Made by a program: the position numbers and the translations under genes
The notes under the pieces: generated by a model
Told to the model about the DNA's origin: nothing
Databases searched by the model: none
Seen by the model: only the letters and a program-made list of their open reading frames with translations
Assembly: GCA_023412995.1 (NCBI GenBank)
Contig: JAEZQS010000225.1
Span: 1 to 15,882, forward strand
DNA from: Pseudomonadota bacterium
GTDB taxonomy: Bacteria; Pseudomonadota; Gammaproteobacteria; Xanthomonadales; Rhodanobacteraceae
DNA length: 15,882 nt
Direction of reading: 5' to 3'
Shown here: positions 8,648-15,882 of the stretch, in pieces
Layout: the number at the start of each line of letters is the position of its first letter
Position numbering within the stretch: position 1 is the first letter of the stretch

Positions 8648-10301
8648 TCGGATACCGCCGCTCGCGGCCGAAGGCGCGGCGCGAGATCTTCGGGCCCGGC
8701 GCGGCCTGGTGGCGTTTCCACTCGCTGATGCGCACCAGTTTCAGCACGCGGGCGACGGTGGCCGGATCGTAGCCGGCGGCGATGATATCGGCGGCGGACT
8801 GCTCCTGGTCGACGTGGCGCAGCAGGATGCCGTCCAGTACGTCGTAGGGCGGCAGCGAGTCCTGGTCGGTCTGGTTCTCGCGCAGTTCGGCCGAAGGCGC
8901 GCGCGTGATGACACCGGGCGGGACGATCCACGGCTTGCCCTCCGCGCCGGCCTGGGCGTTGCGCCAGTGCGCGAGTGCGTACACCTCGGTCTTGTACAGG
9001 TCCTTGATCGGCGCGTAGCCGCCGCACATGTCGCCGTAGATGGTGGCGTAGCCGACGGCGTATTCGCTCTTGTTGCCGGTGGTCAGCACCAGTCCGCCGT
9101 ACTTGTTCGCCAGCGCCATCAGCACCGTGCCGCGGCTGCGCGCCTGCAGGTTCTCGGCGGTGGTGTCGTTCGGATTGGGCTGCGAGTGCCGCGTGCCGAG
9201 CGGATCGGCACGGAACACCGGCGCCAGTGCGTCCATGAAGCCGCCGAACGGCGCCTCGATCGGAACGGTCAGCAGGCGCACGCCGAGGATGCGGGCCTGC
9301 TCGTCGGCGAGGTCGTTGCTTTCGCCCGAGGTGTAGCGCGACGGCAGGCGCACGCCGACCACGCTATCGGCACCGACGGCATCCACCGCCAGCGCGAGCA
9401 CCAGGGCCGAGTCGATGCCGCCGGAAAGGCCGAGCCAGCATCGGGCGAATCCGTTCTTGCAGAAATAATCGCGCAGTCCGCGCACGATCGCGCGCCAGGC
9501 GAGTGCCTCGCGGCTTTCGTCCTCGTCGGCACGCCAGGCGACCGGCGCGAAGCGGCGGGTCGCGGCGTCGTAGTCGGCCACCTGCCAGCCTTCGTCGAAT
9601 GCGCGCGCCGCCGGGTGGATGGTGCCGTCGCCGTCGGCCAGCACCGACGCGCCATCGAACACCAGCCCGTCCTGCCCGCCGACCACGTTGACGTAGGCGA
9701 TGGCGGCGCCGCTGTCCGCCACGCGCTCGGCCAGCAATGCGTCGCGTTGCGCATGCTTGTCGCGCTCGTAGGGGGAAGCATTGGGCACCAGCACCAGCCC
9801 GGCGCCGGCGCGCACCGTGTCGGCCAGCGGTTCGGCAAACCAGAGGTCCTCGCAGATGACGACGCCGACCGCCGAGCCGCCGACCTCGAACACGCAGGGC
9901 CCGCCATCGGGATCGACCGAGAAGTAGCGGCGCTCGTCGAACACGGCGTAGTTCGGCAGTTCGCGCTTGCGGTACGTCGCCGCGATGGTCCCGTCGCGCA
10001 GCACGCTCGCCGCGTTGTAGACGACCGGCCCGGCGGTTTCAGGCCAGCCCACCAGCGCGACGATGCCCTGCACACCCGCCGCGATCCGGTGGATCGCCGC
10101 ATCGCAGGCGGCGAGGAAATCGGGGCGCAGCAGCAGGTCTTCCGGCGGGTAGCCACACAGCGCGAGTTCCGGGAACAGCACGATGTCGGCCCGGTGCACG
10201 TCGCGCGCTTCGGCGATCAGCTCCGCGATGCGCTGCTCGTTGCGCGCCAGCGCACCGACGGGGAAGTCGAACTGGGCAAGGGCGATGCGTAACGGGGTCA
10301 T
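8619..10301 (-). CDS. nadE: Glutamine-dependent NAD(+) synthetase
   Basis: Cytoplasmic enzyme of the last step of NAD synthesis: nicotinic acid adenine dinucleotide plus ATP and glutamine gives NAD. The product is 560 residues and has two domains. The N-terminal nitrilase-like glutaminase (about 1-260) shows the Glu-Lys-Cys triad: Glu45 in LFPELALCGYPPEDLL, Lys112 in YRKRELPNY and Cys150 in VVICEDLWF. The C-terminal synthetase domain has the PP-loop SGGIDS (293-298), then RYTSGES, TTGNKSEYAVGY and GGYAPIKDLYKTEVYAL, and ends in ISRRAFGRERRYPIT. ATG 10299-10301 is chosen because MTPLRIALAQ starts the nitrilase fold directly; an in-frame ATG at 10343 would add 14 unconvincing residues. No strong Shine-Dalgarno sequence is seen. 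It is a single gene, with an extragenic hairpin repeat upstream and a tail-to-tail overlap of 29 bases with the 8342-8647 frame. Confidence 0.97.
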   Translation of the reverse strand: MTPLRIALAQFDFPVGALARNEQRIAELIAEARDVHRADIVLFPELALCGYPPEDLLLRPDFLAACDAAIHRIAAGVQGIVALVGWPETAGPVVYNAASVLRDGTIAATYRKRELPNYAVFDERRYFSVDPDGGPCVFEVGGSAVGVVICEDLWFAEPLADTVRAGAGLVLVPNASPYERDKHAQRDALLAERVADSGAAIAYVNVVGGQDGLVFDGASVLADGDGTIHPAARAFDEGWQVADYDAATRRFAPVAWRADEDESREALAWRAIVRGLRDYFCKNGFARCWLGLSGGIDSALVLALAVDAVGADSVVGVRLPSRYTSGESNDLADEQARILGVRLLTVPIEAPFGGFMDALAPVFRADPLGTRHSQPNPNDTTAENLQARSRGTVLMALANKYGGLVLTTGNKSEYAVGYATIYGDMCGGYAPIKDLYKTEVYALAHWRNAQAGAEGKPWIVPPGVITRAPSAELRENQTDQDSLPPYDVLDGILLRHVDQEQSAADIIAAGYDPATVARVLKLVRISEWKRHQAAPGPKISRRAFGRERRYPITSGWGGRR

Positions 10302-10385
10302 GCGAAGGAACCATGTTCGAGGAACTGGCGCAGCAACCGCCACGATAACGGAAACGCCTGAACCCTGATCGCATCCGCCCAGCGG

Positions 10386-10470
10386 TCACCCCGCGCATGC
10401 CGGGGCCCGGCACGGTCGCGCGACCCGATGTCGGCAGGCGCTGGATCCCGGCGTTCGCCGGGATCACGAG
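10386..10470. repeat. Extragenic double-hairpin repeat between the Ig-repeat gene and nadE
   Basis: Two hairpins about 40 bases apart: CCCCG/CGGGG arms at 10389-10405, and a perfect inverted repeat GATCCCGGCG-TT-CGCCGGGATC at 10444-10465. The second is the core of a repeat widespread in high-G+C proteobacteria, whose spurious translation contains VIPANAGIQ. It lies after the Ig-repeat gene on the minus strand and could also act as its 3' end, though no T-run follows. Nothing else is recognised in 10302-10535. Confidence 0.75.
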
Positions 10471-10535
10471 CCGCCGGGCCGACGCCACGGCGAACCGGAT
10501 CGGCGGACTGCGTCCGGGAGGATTTCGAGCACCCG

Positions 10536-12473
10536 CTACGGAATGATGAACGTGATGGTCACCACCGCGGTGTCGGTGCCGCCCCGCCCGTCGCTGATGG
10601 TGTAGCTGAAGCTGTCGATGCCGGGGAAGTTGCCGCCGGGCGTGTAGAGGATGCTGCCGCCGGAGACCACCGCGCTGCCGAACGGTGGCGTCGTGACGGC
10701 GGTGATCACCAGGGGATCGGCATCCGGATCGCTGTCGTTGGCCAGCACGTCGATCAGCACCGGCTGCACCGACACGATGACCACGTCGTCGTCCTGCGCC
10801 ACCGGCGGGCGGTTCGGCGGCGGCGCCACCACCACGGTCACGAGGGCCGAAGCGGTGCCACCACGGCCGTCATCGATCGTGTAGCTGAAGCGGTCGGTGC
10901 CGGAAAATCCCGCGGCAGGCACGTACACGACGGCATTGCCGCTCACCGTGGCGGTGCCGCCTGCCGGCGCGGTGACTGCCGTCACCGACAGGGCGTCGCC
11001 GTCAGGATCGCTGTCGTTGGCGAGCACGTCGATGGTGACGGCCGCGCCGGCCGCCGTGCTGGCGGCATCGTCGACGGCAACGGGCGGCCGGTTCGGCGGC
11101 GGCGCCACCACCACCGTCACGAAGGCCGAGGCCGTGCCACCACGGCCGTCGCCGATGGTGTAGCCGAAGCGGTCGGTGCCGGAAAATCCCGCCGCGGGCA
11201 CGTACACGACCGCGTTGCCGCTCACCGTGGCGATGCCTCCGGACGGTGCAGTGACCGCCGTCACCGAGAGTGCATCGCCGTCGGGATCGCTGTCGTTGGC
11301 GAGCACGTCGAAGGTGACGGCCGCGCCGGCCGCCGTGCTGGCGGCGTCGTCCACGGCAACGGGTGGCCGGTTCGGCGCGGGTGCCACCGTCACGGTGACG
11401 ATGGCGCTGGCGCTGCCGCCGCGACCGTCATCGACCGTGTAGCCGAAGCGGTCGGTGCCGGTGAAACCCGGCGCCGGCGTGTAGGCCACCTGGTTGCCGA
11501 TCACGGCCGCGGTGCCCGACGCCGGGGCCGCCAGCGCCGTGATGGCGAGCGCGTCGCCGTCGGGATCTGCATCGTTGCCGAGCACGTCGATCGTGACCGC
11601 GGTATCGGCAATCGTCGCGGCTGCGTCATCCACCGCCACGGGCGGCCGATTGGGCGCGGCCACCACGGTGACGGTGACCGTGGCGCGCGCGCTGCCGCCG
11701 CGACCGTCGGTCACCGTGTAGCCGAAGCGGTCGATGCCGGTGAACCCCGCCGCCGGCGTGTAGGTGATGCGGTTGCCCACGACCGTGGCCGTGCCGGAAA
11801 GCGGCGCGGTGACCCGCGCGATGGCGAGCGGGTCGCCATCGGGATCGCTGTCGTTGTCGAGCACGTCGAGGTTGGATACCCCGCCCGCCGTGATCGTGGT
11901 GGCGTCGTCGCGCGCGATCGGCGCGCCGTTCAGCGGCGCCAGCACCAGCACCTGCACGTTGGCGCTGGCGCTGCCGCCGTGGCCGTCGCCGACGGTGTAG
12001 GTGAAGGCATCGCTGCCGGAGAATCCGGGCAGCGGCGTGTAGATGACCCGGTCGCCATCGATGCGCGCACTGCCGTTGGCGGGCGGCGTGACGGCAAGGA
12101 GTTGCAGCGCATCGCCATCGGCATCGGTGTCGTTGTCCAGCACGTCGATCGTGACGGCCTGCCCTGCCGGTGTCGTGACGGCGTCGTCGCGCGCCACCGG
12201 CGCCTGGGTGATGCCGGCGCCCACCACCACGGTGACGGGGGCCATCGCACTGCCGCCGTGTCCATCGGACACGGTGTAGCCGAACTGGTCGGTGCCGGTG
12301 AAGCCTGCCGCCGGGACGTAGGCGACCAGCGCACCCTGGATTGTCGCGCTGCCGTGCGCAGGCGCCGTCACCCCGGCCACGGCGAGCGCATCGCCGTCGG
12401 GGTCGGTGTCGTTGGCGAGCACCGCGATGGCGACCGGCTGGCCGGCCGTGGTGGTGGCACTGTCGGCACGCGC
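10536..12473 (-). repeat. Tandem array of seven ~279-base units encoding Ig-like domains
   Basis: The 3' two-thirds of the large gene is a direct tandem repeat with a period of 276-279 bases. Unit boundaries taken at the VA-x-DD codons are 12473-12198, 12197-11919, 11918-11640, 11639-11361, 11360-11082, 11081-10803 and 10802-10536. Units five and six are close to identical at protein level and share long identical stretches in DNA. Unit seven is the most divergent and has ADPL in place of DGDAL. Confidence 0.85.
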
Positions 12474-13481
12474 CAGCGGGAAATGGTTGTCGTACTGCTT
12501 GCCGCCGCGCGTCACCACCACGTTGCGGCTGCGCACCGTGCGGTAGGAGTCCACCGTGCGCGGATGCGCGGTCGATGGCCGCCCGAGCGCGCGCGCGATC
12601 CATGCCGGATCCTGCAGCGTCGATGTCGGCACGAACGGTCCGCGCCCGCCGAACTCGTAGCGCAGGTAGGCCGAAACGCGGGTGTCGTCGCCCCGGGTGA
12701 CGAAATCGCCGTCGCGGCGGACGTGCTCGGCCAGCGCCGAGAGGCCCCAGCCGCGCGTGCCGAGCGGCGTGTCGATGCCGAGCGACAGCGTGTCCGCTCG
12801 CGCGCCGTCGCCGTCCTGCACGCTCGCACCACCATGCAGGCGCAGCGCCAGCGGCTCGAACACGTGGCTCAGCGCGATGCCGGCTTCGCGGCCGTACGGG
12901 CGGCGCTCGAACAGGGTGTCGATGGTAGTGGTCTCGACCTCGGTGAAACTGCCGATGTCGTCGACGCCGTCCAGCGTCGTCTGGGTCGAGTCGAAGGAAT
13001 GGCCGGCGATGCGCCCGGAACTGATCCCGTGCGCGAGGTAGCCCTCGAGCGCGAAGTCGCGCCGCTCGATGCCGAAGCCGATCGTCGCCTTGCGGTCATG
13101 GCCGGCGTTCTGGTCGACCGCGAAGGCGAGGCGCGCCACCGTGACCTGGTCCGGGTGCTCGCGCGCGGCCTGCGCATCCTGGCCCCACAGCCAGTTGTAG
13201 TCCCCCTGCACGCCGCCGGCACCGCTGCGGTCCCACCATGCCTGCCCGATCACCGCGCGCAAGTTGCTGCGCGCGAAGACGCCCATCAGCTGGCCTTCGG
13301 TTTCGCCTTCGCGGTTGACGCCGATCGAGACGCTGCCATCACCGCCGACATAGGTCAGCGGGATCGAGGGGTCGGTGACGGACGGGTTGCCGTCCGACGA
13401 CGGCCATGGCTGCGCGGCCAGCAGGGCCGGCAGGAGCAGGCAAACGGAGACGAGCCCCGGCAACACGCTACGAGCACGCAT
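10536..13481 (-). CDS. Predicted outer-membrane beta-barrel protein with seven tandem Ig/cadherin-like repeats
   Basis: A 981-residue exported protein of unknown function. Residues 1-23 form a signal peptide (VSVCLLLPALLAA). Residues about 45-280 alternate polar and hydrophobic residues in short strands (SVSIGVN, LRAVIGQAWW, KATIGFGIERR, EAGIALSHVF, LALRLHGGASV, TLSLGIDTPL, VSAYLRYEFGG), as expected for an outer-membrane barrel. A linker (281-336) follows, then seven units of about 93 residues starting near 337, 429, 522, 615, 708, 801 and 894. Each has VARDD/VAVDD, the calcium-binding-like DVLANDSDPDGDAL, YTPAAGFTGTDRFGYTVSDGRGG and a closing V-T-V strand: the Big_9/cadherin-like type of bacterial adhesins. 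ATG 13481 has GGGGAGGG a few bases upstream. The order signal, barrel, linker, Ig passenger is that of intimin/invasin inverse autotransporters, but I see no confirmed family signature in the barrel. An adhesin or surface-structure role is inferred. Confidence 0.85.
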   Translation of the reverse strand: MRARSVLPGLVSVCLLLPALLAAQPWPSSDGNPSVTDPSIPLTYVGGDGSVSIGVNREGETEGQLMGVFARSNLRAVIGQAWWDRSGAGGVQGDYNWLWGQDAQAAREHPDQVTVARLAFAVDQNAGHDRKATIGFGIERRDFALEGYLAHGISSGRIAGHSFDSTQTTLDGVDDIGSFTEVETTTIDTLFERRPYGREAGIALSHVFEPLALRLHGGASVQDGDGARADTLSLGIDTPLGTRGWGLSALAEHVRRDGDFVTRGDDTRVSAYLRYEFGGRGPFVPTSTLQDPAWIARALGRPSTAHPRTVDSYRTVRSRNVVVTRGGKQYDNHFPLARADSATTTAGQPVAIAVLANDTDPDGDALAVAGVTAPAHGSATIQGALVAYVPAAGFTGTDQFGYTVSDGHGGSAMAPVTVVVGAGITQAPVARDDAVTTPAGQAVTIDVLDNDTDADGDALQLLAVTPPANGSARIDGDRVIYTPLPGFSGSDAFTYTVGDGHGGSASANVQVLVLAPLNGAPIARDDATTITAGGVSNLDVLDNDSDPDGDPLAIARVTAPLSGTATVVGNRITYTPAAGFTGIDRFGYTVTDGRGGSARATVTVTVVAAPNRPPVAVDDAAATIADTAVTIDVLGNDADPDGDALAITALAAPASGTAAVIGNQVAYTPAPGFTGTDRFGYTVDDGRGGSASAIVTVTVAPAPNRPPVAVDDAASTAAGAAVTFDVLANDSDPDGDALSVTAVTAPSGGIATVSGNAVVYVPAAGFSGTDRFGYTIGDGRGGTASAFVTVVVAPPPNRPPVAVDDAASTAAGAAVTIDVLANDSDPDGDALSVTAVTAPAGGTATVSGNAVVYVPAAGFSGTDRFSYTIDDGRGGTASALVTVVVAPPPNRPPVAQDDDVVIVSVQPVLIDVLANDSDPDADPLVITAVTTPPFGSAVVSGGSILYTPGGNFPGIDSFSYTISDGRGGTDTAVVTITFIIP

Positions 13482-13560
13482 GCGTCCCTCCCCGGACCAC
13501 CCACGGCGCCCCGCATGCTAGCGCCTCGCGCGCGGGCGTGGGTGAACGTGCCGGCGGGCA

Positions 13561-13633
13561 CGCCGGATCCGGCGGCGGGGCTTACCCCGTCGCGGGTCGT
13601 CCCGGCCGATGCAGGGCGGGGAGAATCCGCCCT
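13561..13633. repeat. Hairpin-forming sequence between sucD and the Ig-repeat gene
   Basis: Three inverted repeats: AGGGCGG/CCGCCCT at 13613-13633 (7-bp stem that contains part of the sucD stop codon), CGGGG-CTTA-CCCCG at 13576-13589, and the 14-base palindrome CGCCGGATCCGGCG at 13561-13574. On the minus strand they follow sucD and could end or protect the sucCD transcript. None is followed by a T-run. Confidence 0.45.
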
Positions 13634-14504
13634 ACCGCATCTTCCGGGCAAGCGTGGTGCCGAGGTCCGCCGGCGACTTGACCGTGGTGACGCCCGCCTT
13701 CTCGAGCGCGGCGAACTTCGCCGCCGCGGTGCCCTTGCCGCCCGAGATGATCGCGCCGGCATGGCCCATGCGCTTGCCCGCCGGTGCACTGGCGCCGGCA
13801 ATGAAGGCCACCACCGGCTTGGTCACGAATTCCTCGATGAACTCGGCCGCTTCTTCCTCGGCGCTGCCGCCGATCTCGCCCACCATGATGATGCCTTCGG
13901 TCTGCTCGTCGTCCTGGAACAGCTTCAGGCAGTCGATGAAGCTGAGGCCGTTGATCGGGTCGCCGCCGATGCCGATGACGGTGGACTGGCCGAGGCCGAC
14001 GTTGGTCGTCTGGAACACGGCTTCGTAGGTCAGCGTGCCCGAGCGCGAGACGATCGCGACCTTGCCGGGCTTGTGGATGTGCCCCGGCATGATGCCGATC
14101 TTGCACTCGCCCGGCGTGATGATGCCCGGGCAGTTCGGCCCGATCAGCACGGTGTCGGGGTACTGGCGCAGCACGTTCTTCACCCGCAGCATGTCCAGCA
14201 CCGGGATGCCCTCGGTGATCGCGACGATCACCTTGATGCCGCCATCGGCCGCTTCCATGATCGCGTCGGCCGCGAACGGCGGCGGCACGAAGATCATCGA
14301 CGCGTCGGCGCCGGTCTCGTTCACCGCATCGAGCACGGTGTTGAACACCGGCAGTCCGATGTGTTCGCTGCCGCCCTTGCCCGGCGTGACGCCGCCGACC
14401 AGCCGGGTGCCGTATTCCAGCGCCTGCTCGGAATGGAAGGTGCCCTGCTGGCCGGTGAAGCCCTGGGTGATGACCTTGGTGTTCTTGTTGACGAGGACGC
14501 TCAT
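13632..14504 (-). CDS. sucD: Succinyl-CoA synthetase (ADP-forming), alpha subunit
   Basis: Together with SucC it converts succinyl-CoA, ADP or GDP and phosphate to succinate, CoA and NTP in the TCA cycle; cytoplasmic. The product is 290 residues, the standard length. The N-terminal CoA-binding Rossmann domain shows KVITQGFTGQQGTFHSEQAL (10-29) and VGGVTPGKGG (36-45). IGPNCPGII (121-129) and RSGTLTYEA (154-162) follow. The phosphohistidine is His248 in GHAGAIISGGKGTA (247-260), equivalent to His246 of E. coli. ATG 14502-14504 has AGGA about 8 bases upstream. It lies 110 bases after sucC on the same strand; the gap holds a long inverted repeat. The two genes are normally one operon, so this spacing is unusually wide. 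Confidence 0.98.
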   Translation of the reverse strand: MSVLVNKNTKVITQGFTGQQGTFHSEQALEYGTRLVGGVTPGKGGSEHIGLPVFNTVLDAVNETGADASMIFVPPPFAADAIMEAADGGIKVIVAITEGIPVLDMLRVKNVLRQYPDTVLIGPNCPGIITPGECKIGIMPGHIHKPGKVAIVSRSGTLTYEAVFQTTNVGLGQSTVIGIGGDPINGLSFIDCLKLFQDDEQTEGIIMVGEIGGSAEEEAAEFIEEFVTKPVVAFIAGASAPAGKRMGHAGAIISGGKGTAAAKFAALEKAGVTTVKSPADLGTTLARKMR

Positions 14505-14526
14505 GGGGATTCCTGCTTGTCTTTTA

Positions 14527-14604
14527 TGTCGGAGCGCATCCTGTGCGCGAACTGGGCACCGCGCGGGCGATCCGTGTGGATCGCGCACAGGGTGCGCTCC
14601 TACA
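14527..14604. repeat. Long inverted repeat inside the sucC-sucD gap
   Basis: The arms 14531-14550 and 14581-14600 are complementary at 19 of 20 positions, and the odd pair can form G-T in one strand. Complementarity resumes weakly outwards to 14527 and 14604. A smaller nested stem GATCC-GTGT-GGATC lies at 14569-14582. The arm sequence (GGAGCGCA..CTGTGCGCGA) resembles an extragenic repeat often seen in Xanthomonadales. In the sucC-sucD mRNA it would form a very stable hairpin about 25 bases before the sucD start. Confidence 0.85.
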
Positions 14605-14614
14605 GGGATGGGGG

Positions 14615-15778
14615 TCAGGCCTTCGCCGCGGCGACCGCCTTCTGCGCCGCGTCGTTGAGGTCGTCGGCGGGCGTGATCGCAAGGCCGGAGCTGGCCAGCA
14701 GTTCGCGGCCCTTCTCGACGTTCGTGCCCTGCAGGCGCACCACCACCGGGATCTCCAGCCCGACCTCCTTCACCGCCGCGATGATGCCCTCGGCAATCAG
14801 GTCGCAGCGCACGATGCCGCCGAAGATGTTGACCAGGATGCAGCGCACCTTGTCGGAAGACAGGATCAGCTTGAACGCCTCGGTCACGCGCTCCTTGGTG
14901 GCGCCGCCGCCGACGTCGAGGAAGTTGGCGGGCTCGCCGCCGGCGAGCTTGATCACGTCCATCGTCGCCATCGCGAGGCCGGCGCCGTTGACCATGCAAC
15001 CGATGTTGCCGTCCATGGTCACGTAGTTGAGGTTGTGCTGGCCGGCCGCGGCTTCGGCCGGGTCTTCCTGCGTGAGGTCGCGCATCGCGGCCAGGCGCGG
15101 GTGGCGGAACTCGGCGTTGTCGTCGGAGTTGACCTTGCCGTCGAGCGCCATCAGGTCGCCGGACTTCACGATCGCGAGCGGATTCAGTTCCACCAGCGAG
15201 AGGTCCTTCTCGTTGAACAGGCGGTACAGCCCGAGCATGATCTTCGTCAGCTGGTTGGCCTGCTTGGCGTTGAGGCCCATGTCGAAGGCGAGCTTGCGGC
15301 ACTGGTAGGGCTGCAGGCTTTCGACGTAGTTGACCTCCAGCGTATGGATGTCTTCCGGGGTCTCGCGCGCCACCTGCTCGATGTCCACGCCGCCCTGCGC
15401 CGAGGCGATGAAGGACACCGCCTTGCTGTCGCGATCGACCAGGATCGAGAGGTAGAGCTCCTTGGCGATGTCGGACGCGTCGGTCACCAGCACCAGGTTG
15501 ACTGGCAGCGCGCGGCCGCCGGACTGGTAGGTTTCCATGTCCCGCCCGAGCATCCCGGCCGCGGCGGCCTTCACCTCGTCGGTCGAACGGCAGAACTTCA
15601 CGCCACCTGCCTTGCCGCGGCCACCGGCATGGATCTGCGCCTTCACCATCCATTGCTCGCCGCCCAGCGCTTTCGCGGCCTCCACCGCCTGCTCCGGCGA
15701 CGTGGCGACCTTGCCCGGCGGCACCGGGATGCCGTACTCGGCGAACAACTCCTTGGCTTGGTACTCGTGGAAATTCAT
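14615..15778 (-). CDS. sucC: Succinyl-CoA synthetase (ADP-forming), beta subunit
   Basis: ATP-grasp subunit of succinyl-CoA synthetase, partner of SucD in the TCA cycle; it binds nucleotide and succinate. The product is 387 residues, one less than E. coli SucC. It begins MNFHEYQAKELFAEYGIPVP, the family start. The ATP-grasp region shows MVKAQIHAGGRGKAGGV (44-60), the metal-binding ELNPLA (197-202), and the C-terminal flavodoxin-like ligase domain with GNIGCMVNGAGLAM (257-270), LDVGGGA (287-293) and NIFGGIVRCD (317-326). ATG 15776-15778 has AAGG about 9 bases upstream and matches the family start exactly; the frame continues upstream but without homologous-looking sequence. It is the first gene of the pair. 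The 104 bases upstream inside the window show no clear promoter. Confidence 0.98.
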   Translation of the reverse strand: MNFHEYQAKELFAEYGIPVPPGKVATSPEQAVEAAKALGGEQWMVKAQIHAGGRGKAGGVKFCRSTDEVKAAAAGMLGRDMETYQSGGRALPVNLVLVTDASDIAKELYLSILVDRDSKAVSFIASAQGGVDIEQVARETPEDIHTLEVNYVESLQPYQCRKLAFDMGLNAKQANQLTKIMLGLYRLFNEKDLSLVELNPLAIVKSGDLMALDGKVNSDDNAEFRHPRLAAMRDLTQEDPAEAAAGQHNLNYVTMDGNIGCMVNGAGLAMATMDVIKLAGGEPANFLDVGGGATKERVTEAFKLILSSDKVRCILVNIFGGIVRCDLIAEGIIAAVKEVGLEIPVVVRLQGTNVEKGRELLASSGLAITPADDLNDAAQKAVAAAKA

Positions 15779-15882
15779 GCGGGGCACCTTGGCGTGGGGA
15801 CACGCCGCCGCGGCGCGGGAGTGCGCCACGGGCGGGAAGTCCGGGAGCGGCGGCACGCTGCCAGCCGCGGAACGGGCGCCTA

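Noticed and set aside
8709..10292. A 527-codon plus-strand open frame over nadE.
   Set aside because: Antisense shadow of nadE, whose both domains and catalytic residues are intact on the minus strand.
10039..10488. Minus-strand open frame with VIPANAGIQ.
   Set aside because: This peptide is the usual spurious translation of the extragenic hairpin repeat at 10444-10465; the rest overlaps nadE out of frame.
13515..13541. A TAGCAT box upstream of the Ig-repeat gene as a promoter.
   Set aside because: The only -35-like sequence is about 20 bases away, too far for a standard sigma-70 promoter, so the match is not convincing.
10428..15026. A 1532-codon plus-strand open frame over the Ig-repeat gene and sucCD.
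   Set aside because: It mirrors several real minus-strand genes and the intergenic gaps between them, with a repetitive His/Arg/Gly-rich product caused by the underlying tandem repeat.

Overview
The window is high-G+C DNA from a gammaproteobacterium, most likely a member of the Xanthomonadales (Lysobacteraceae, the Lysobacter/Luteimonas/Xanthomonas group). The reasons are the protein sequences (ClpB, RluD, BamD and SucCD are all gammaproteobacterial in type), the bamD / rluD-pgeF-clpB gene order that is also known from Escherichia coli, and intergenic hairpin repeats of the kind scattered through Xanthomonadales genomes. Taxonomy is inferred from memory of these families, not from a search.

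Layout. 1-727 (minus): remains of a CadC-like winged-helix regulator with a transmembrane segment. It is cut by the window edge, shifted in frame between the DNA-binding and membrane parts, and has no usable start codon. 833-5399 (minus): rluD, pgeF and clpB in that transcription order. clpB has its own heat-shock-type promoter in the gap after pgeF. 5606-6454 (plus): bamD, divergent from rluD. 6455-8341: a repeat-rich stretch whose only solid gene is rnhB (plus, 7078-7683), with REP-like elements on both sides and a weak open frame near 8000. 8342-8647 (plus): a short exported protein that looks like the front end of a peptidase propeptide, colliding with the end of nadE. 8619-10301 (minus): glutamine-dependent NAD synthetase. 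10386-10470: an extragenic double hairpin. 10536-13481 (minus): a large predicted outer-membrane protein with an N-terminal beta-barrel-like part and seven tandem Ig/cadherin-like domains. 13632-15778 (minus): sucC-sucD, succinyl-CoA synthetase.

How the genes work together. Most of the window is housekeeping. RluD modifies 23S rRNA, PgeF edits peptidoglycan precursors, ClpB rescues aggregated protein, BamD helps insert outer-membrane barrels, RNase HII removes ribonucleotides from DNA, NadE makes NAD and SucCD runs one step of the TCA cycle. The large barrel-plus-Ig protein would be a client of the Bam machinery.

I see no phage, CRISPR array, toxin-antitoxin pair, secretion cluster or biosynthetic cluster. 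The parts most worth a second look are the barrel-Ig protein (possibly a divergent inverse autotransporter), the broken regulator, the truncated propeptide gene beside nadE, and the repeat elements, including one placed inside the sucCD operon.
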